The notes below the pieces were generated by a model. It saw nothing but the letters and a program-made list of their open reading frames with translations, was not told the origin of the DNA and did no database searches. 64,000 nt of DNA. Origin: Dokdonia donghaensis DSW-1. Its GTDB lineage: Bacteria > Bacteroidota > Bacteroidia > Flavobacteriales > Flavobacteriaceae. Positions 61,741 through 64,000 of this stretch are shown here, one piece after another (within the stretch, counting starts at the first letter, position 1; every line of letters starts with the position of its first letter). The position numbers were made by a program, and so were the translations under genes. The stretch covers positions 1,684,501 to 1,748,500 of the forward strand of contig NZ_CP015125.1 of assembly GCF_001653755.1 (NCBI RefSeq). The letters run 5' to 3'.

Positions 61741-62843
61741 TTCCATTTTTAGACTTAAAAAAGATAAATGCACCTTATGAAAAGGAGCTTAAGAATAAGT
61801 TCGATTCTTTTTTAGAGAAAGGATGGTATATTCTTGGCAACGAGGTGACGGCTTTTCAAAAAGAGTATGCAGCTTACTGTGGTACTCAATTTTGTATAGG
61901 TACAGCAAATGGCCTTGACGCCTTGAGGCTCATTCTGGAAGGCTATAAAATACTAGGTAAACTGCAAGAGGGCGATGAGGTGCTCGTTGCGAGTAACACT
62001 TACATTGCAACCATCATAGGAGTAAAACAAGCGGGCTTAAAACCTATACTAGTTGAGGCAAATCTTGACACATTCAACTTTGATTATAACGATTTAGAAC
62101 AGAAAATCACTTCAAAGACAAGAGTGATTATGCCTACACATTTGTACGGAAGACTTACAGATATGGATAGGGTTAACGCTTTCGCGAAAGCGTACAACCT
62201 ACTCACCGTTACAGATTGTGCACAATCACACGGGGCAATTACAGCTTCTGGTATGCGCAGTGGCTCTCTGGCAGATGCGAGCGGTCATAGCTTTTACCCC
62301 ACAAAAAATCTAGGTGCTCTAGGTGATGCAGGAGCAATCACCACAAATGACAAAGCGCTAGCCGAAGTTGTAGAAAAATATAGAAACTACGGCTTTAAAG
62401 AGCGCTATGTCGCACAATATACTGGAGTAAATAGCCGCCTCGACGAACTACAGGCTGCTTTTTTGAGAATAAAACTTAGAGATCTAGACACGCAGAACAG
62501 TAAGCGCATCGCTATTGCAAAGCAATATCTTGAAGGGATAAATAATGAACATATTATTTTGCCACAATGGTCTGAGGGTAAGGATTACGTCTGGCATCTA
62601 TTTGTAGTGCGCTGTGAGCAGAGGGATGTATTACAAGAATATCTTAAGGCAAATGGTATCGCAACGATTATACATTACCCCGTGCCGCCGCACAAGCAAG
62701 AGGCTTTACAAGTGCTTGGATCTATGTCCTTACCAGTTTGCGAGCAGTTGCATAGTGAGGTGCTCAGTTTACCTATCAGTCCATCGCTTGCTAAAACGGA
62801 GATTACCCAGATTATAAAAGCCATAAACGACTTTAAATGCTAG
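61737..62843 (+). CDS. DegT/DnrJ/EryC1/StrS-family sugar aminotransferase
   Basis: The 368-residue PLP enzyme has GTANGLDALRLILEGYKILG (cofactor loop), VASNTYIATIIGVKQAGLKP, DCAQSHGA (PLP Asp), HSFYPTKNLGALGDAGAI with the catalytic Lys, and YGFKERYVAQYTGVNSRLDELQAAFLRIKL in two parts. It resembles FdtB/QdtB-type 3-keto-sugar aminotransferases. No FdtA-like ketoisomerase is visible here. Its end overlaps the flippase start by 7 bp. An exact palindrome copy encodes NAFAKAYN near residues 147-153. Confidence 0.92.
   Translation: MIPFLDLKKINAPYEKELKNKFDSFLEKGWYILGNEVTAFQKEYAAYCGTQFCIGTANGLDALRLILEGYKILGKLQEGDEVLVASNTYIATIIGVKQAGLKPILVEANLDTFNFDYNDLEQKITSKTRVIMPTHLYGRLTDMDRVNAFAKAYNLLTVTDCAQSHGAITASGMRSGSLADASGHSFYPTKNLGALGDAGAITTNDKALAEVVEKYRNYGFKERYVAQYTGVNSRLDELQAAFLRIKLRDLDTQNSKRIAIAKQYLEGINNEHIILPQWSEGKDYVWHLFVVRCEQRDVLQEYLKANGIATIIHYPVPPHKQEALQVLGSMSLPVCEQLHSEVLSLPISPSLAKTEITQIIKAINDFKC
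62178..62191. repeat. Iterated palindrome, exact copy 14 (intragenic, AFAKA phase, 18-bp form)
   Basis: Full ACGC..GCGT symmetry from 62176 to 62193, inside the aminotransferase gene. Confidence 0.95.
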
Positions 62844-64000
62844 GTAAACTACGTAGCGGTATTGCAAATAATCTTTTACTTAAGATTACTTCTTTTAATG
62901 CAATAAGTGTGGGCTTACAAATACTAGGAGGTCTTATCACGTCAAAGCTTATCGCTATTTATCTAGGAGAACGCGGTATGGCATTGCTAGGTTATTTGCG
63001 CAATTTTATGACCACCACGCAAGCGGCCGGTAATCTAGGTTTGTCTAACGGTATTGTAAAGTATGTTGCCACAGGTGATGAGGAGAGTCATCCATTATCA
63101 AAGTTACTGTCTACTGCTGTCATCGTGAGTTTGATCGCTACTATAATTGTTTCGACGATTTTATATGTAGGGGCTGCTTATTTTAATACTCAGATTTTTG
63201 GCAATGGGGCGGAGTACATATACGTGTTTAAATGGCTGGCAATAGCACTACCGTTTATAACACTTAACGGTATTTTGCTAGCTGTTATTAATGGACAGTC
63301 GGCTTATAAGAAGGTGGTGAAGATTCAAATCTTTTCTAACCTGATAGGTCTTGCCATAACCATCTTAAGCATCATATACTATGGTGTACAAGGAGCACTA
63401 GTTGCGCTTGTTGTTAGTCCGGCGGTGATACTAGTGATTACGCTAGTTGCTTTAGGAAAAGAAGGTAGCGTATTGAAACACATCTCATTCTCAAAATTTG
63501 ACACAGGCGCTTTGCGCAAACTAGGGTCTTACACGCTTATGGCCTTATTTTCTATGATTGTGTTGCCGCTGGTGTATATCGCAATACGTAGAGAGATAGG
63601 GGAGGGAGCTGGTTACTGGGATGCTATGACGCGTGTGTCAGATTACTATTTTAAGTTTGTAGCGACATTAATGACCCTATATATTTTGCCTCAATTATCA
63701 AAAGCCACCACAAGCAGTGCTTTTAGAAAAGAGATTTTCGGGTTTTATAAAACCATCTTACCCCTGTTTGGGCTCGGGTTGTTGCTTATTTATTTTTTGC
63801 GTTCATTTATTGTTCAGTTATTATTTACTGAAGATTTTATGCCTATGACCTCATTGTTTAAATGGCAGTTGCTAGGAGATTTTTTTAAGGTTGCCTCACT
63901 AGTGATAGGCTACCAGATTATAGCCAAAAACAATCTCAAATTATTCCTCATTACCGAGGTAATCTCCCTTGTTGTAATTTATACTTCTGGAATATACTTT
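62837..64000 (+). CDS. O-antigen flippase (Wzx-like), 3' truncated by window edge
   Basis: The frame is open from the ATG at 62837 to the right edge (388 codons), so the stop lies outside the window. It begins LGKLRSGIANNLLLKITSFN, followed by AISVGLQILGGLITSKLIAIYLGERGMALLGYL in two parts, and shows about nine hydrophobic segments so far. The opening resembles the Wzx/WzxE-type translocases that flip undecaprenyl-linked glycans. It overlaps the aminotransferase by 7 bp. It would be a second export route, separate from the ABC transporter at 3065-5307. Confidence 0.88.
   Translation, partial: MLGKLRSGIANNLLLKITSFNAISVGLQILGGLITSKLIAIYLGERGMALLGYLRNFMTTTQAAGNLGLSNGIVKYVATGDEESHPLSKLLSTAVIVSLIATIIVSTILYVGAAYFNTQIFGNGAEYIYVFKWLAIALPFITLNGILLAVINGQSAYKKVVKIQIFSNLIGLAITILSIIYYGVQGALVALVVSPAVILVITLVALGKEGSVLKHISFSKFDTGALRKLGSYTLMALFSMIVLPLVYIAIRREIGEGAGYWDAMTRVSDYYFKFVATLMTLYILPQLSKATTSSAFRKEIFGFYKTILPLFGLGLLLIYFLRSFIVQLLFTEDFMPMTSLFKWQLLGDFFKVASLVIGYQIIAKNNLKLFLITEVISLVVIYTSGIYF

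Noticed and set aside
1..64000. tRNA, rRNA, CRISPR array, insertion sequence or prophage
   Set aside because: No CCA-ended cloverleaf, no regularly spaced identical repeats, and no transposase, integrase or phage structural gene was found. The dispersed palindrome is too irregularly spaced for a CRISPR.

Overview
The window reads as a chromosomal segment of a marine-type member of the Flavobacteriaceae (Bacteroidota). Evidence: AT-rich DNA, genes for gliding and type IX secretion (GldI, a type B sorting-domain giant protein, a PorV/PorQ-like protein), BT_3928 and DUF1599 family proteins, a Lnb-type DUF4105 protein, and -7 boxes of the TAnnTTTG type. A genus such as Dokdonia is possible, but that is a guess. 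There are no rRNA, tRNA, CRISPR, prophage or insertion-sequence genes that I can see.

Region 1 (1-31731, all + strand) is one long surface-polysaccharide locus of 29 genes with mostly 0-6 bp spacing. It opens with the export machine: outer-membrane polysaccharide export protein, Wzc-type tyrosine kinase, and Wzm/Wzt ABC transporter whose ATPase has a C-terminal extension. An FkbM methyltransferase follows, then a run of GT2 and GT4 glycosyltransferases, an acyltransferase-3, a CMP-nonulosonate module (cytidylyltransferase-phosphatase fusion plus a short NeuB), an MBOAT/SGNH O-acetylation pair, a hexapeptide acetyltransferase, a Wzy/WaaL-like membrane protein and finally the initiating polyprenyl glycosylphosphotransferase. 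Together they would build a decorated, probably acidic, acetylated and perhaps methyl-capped glycan and export it.

Region 2 (31736-42819, all - strand) is mainly housekeeping: DUF4105 protein, a small secreted protein, sucC, clpS, prmA, a subtilase, a coiled-coil surface protein, tpiA, an OppB-like permease, a BT_3928 protein fused to a DUF6624-like domain, and DUF1599. Region 3 (43111-51224, +) holds folP and a 2388-residue repeat protein destined for type IX secretion. Region 4 (51530-60613) holds the PorV/PorQ-like gene, pssA, pepD, the gldI-type PPIase/nrnA operon, ndk and typA. Region 5 (60739-64000, +) begins a second surface-glycan module: FemAB-like protein, sugar aminotransferase and a Wzx flippase running off the edge.

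The most striking non-gene signal is a highly iterated perfect palindrome, GCTTTCGCGAAAGC. I count 14 exact copies in 64 kb plus five near copies. It lies both between genes and inside genes, where it is read in all three phases (as AFAKA, LSRK or RFRE). A second, longer family of intergenic elements (about 80-130 bp) occurs at least twice, probably three times.
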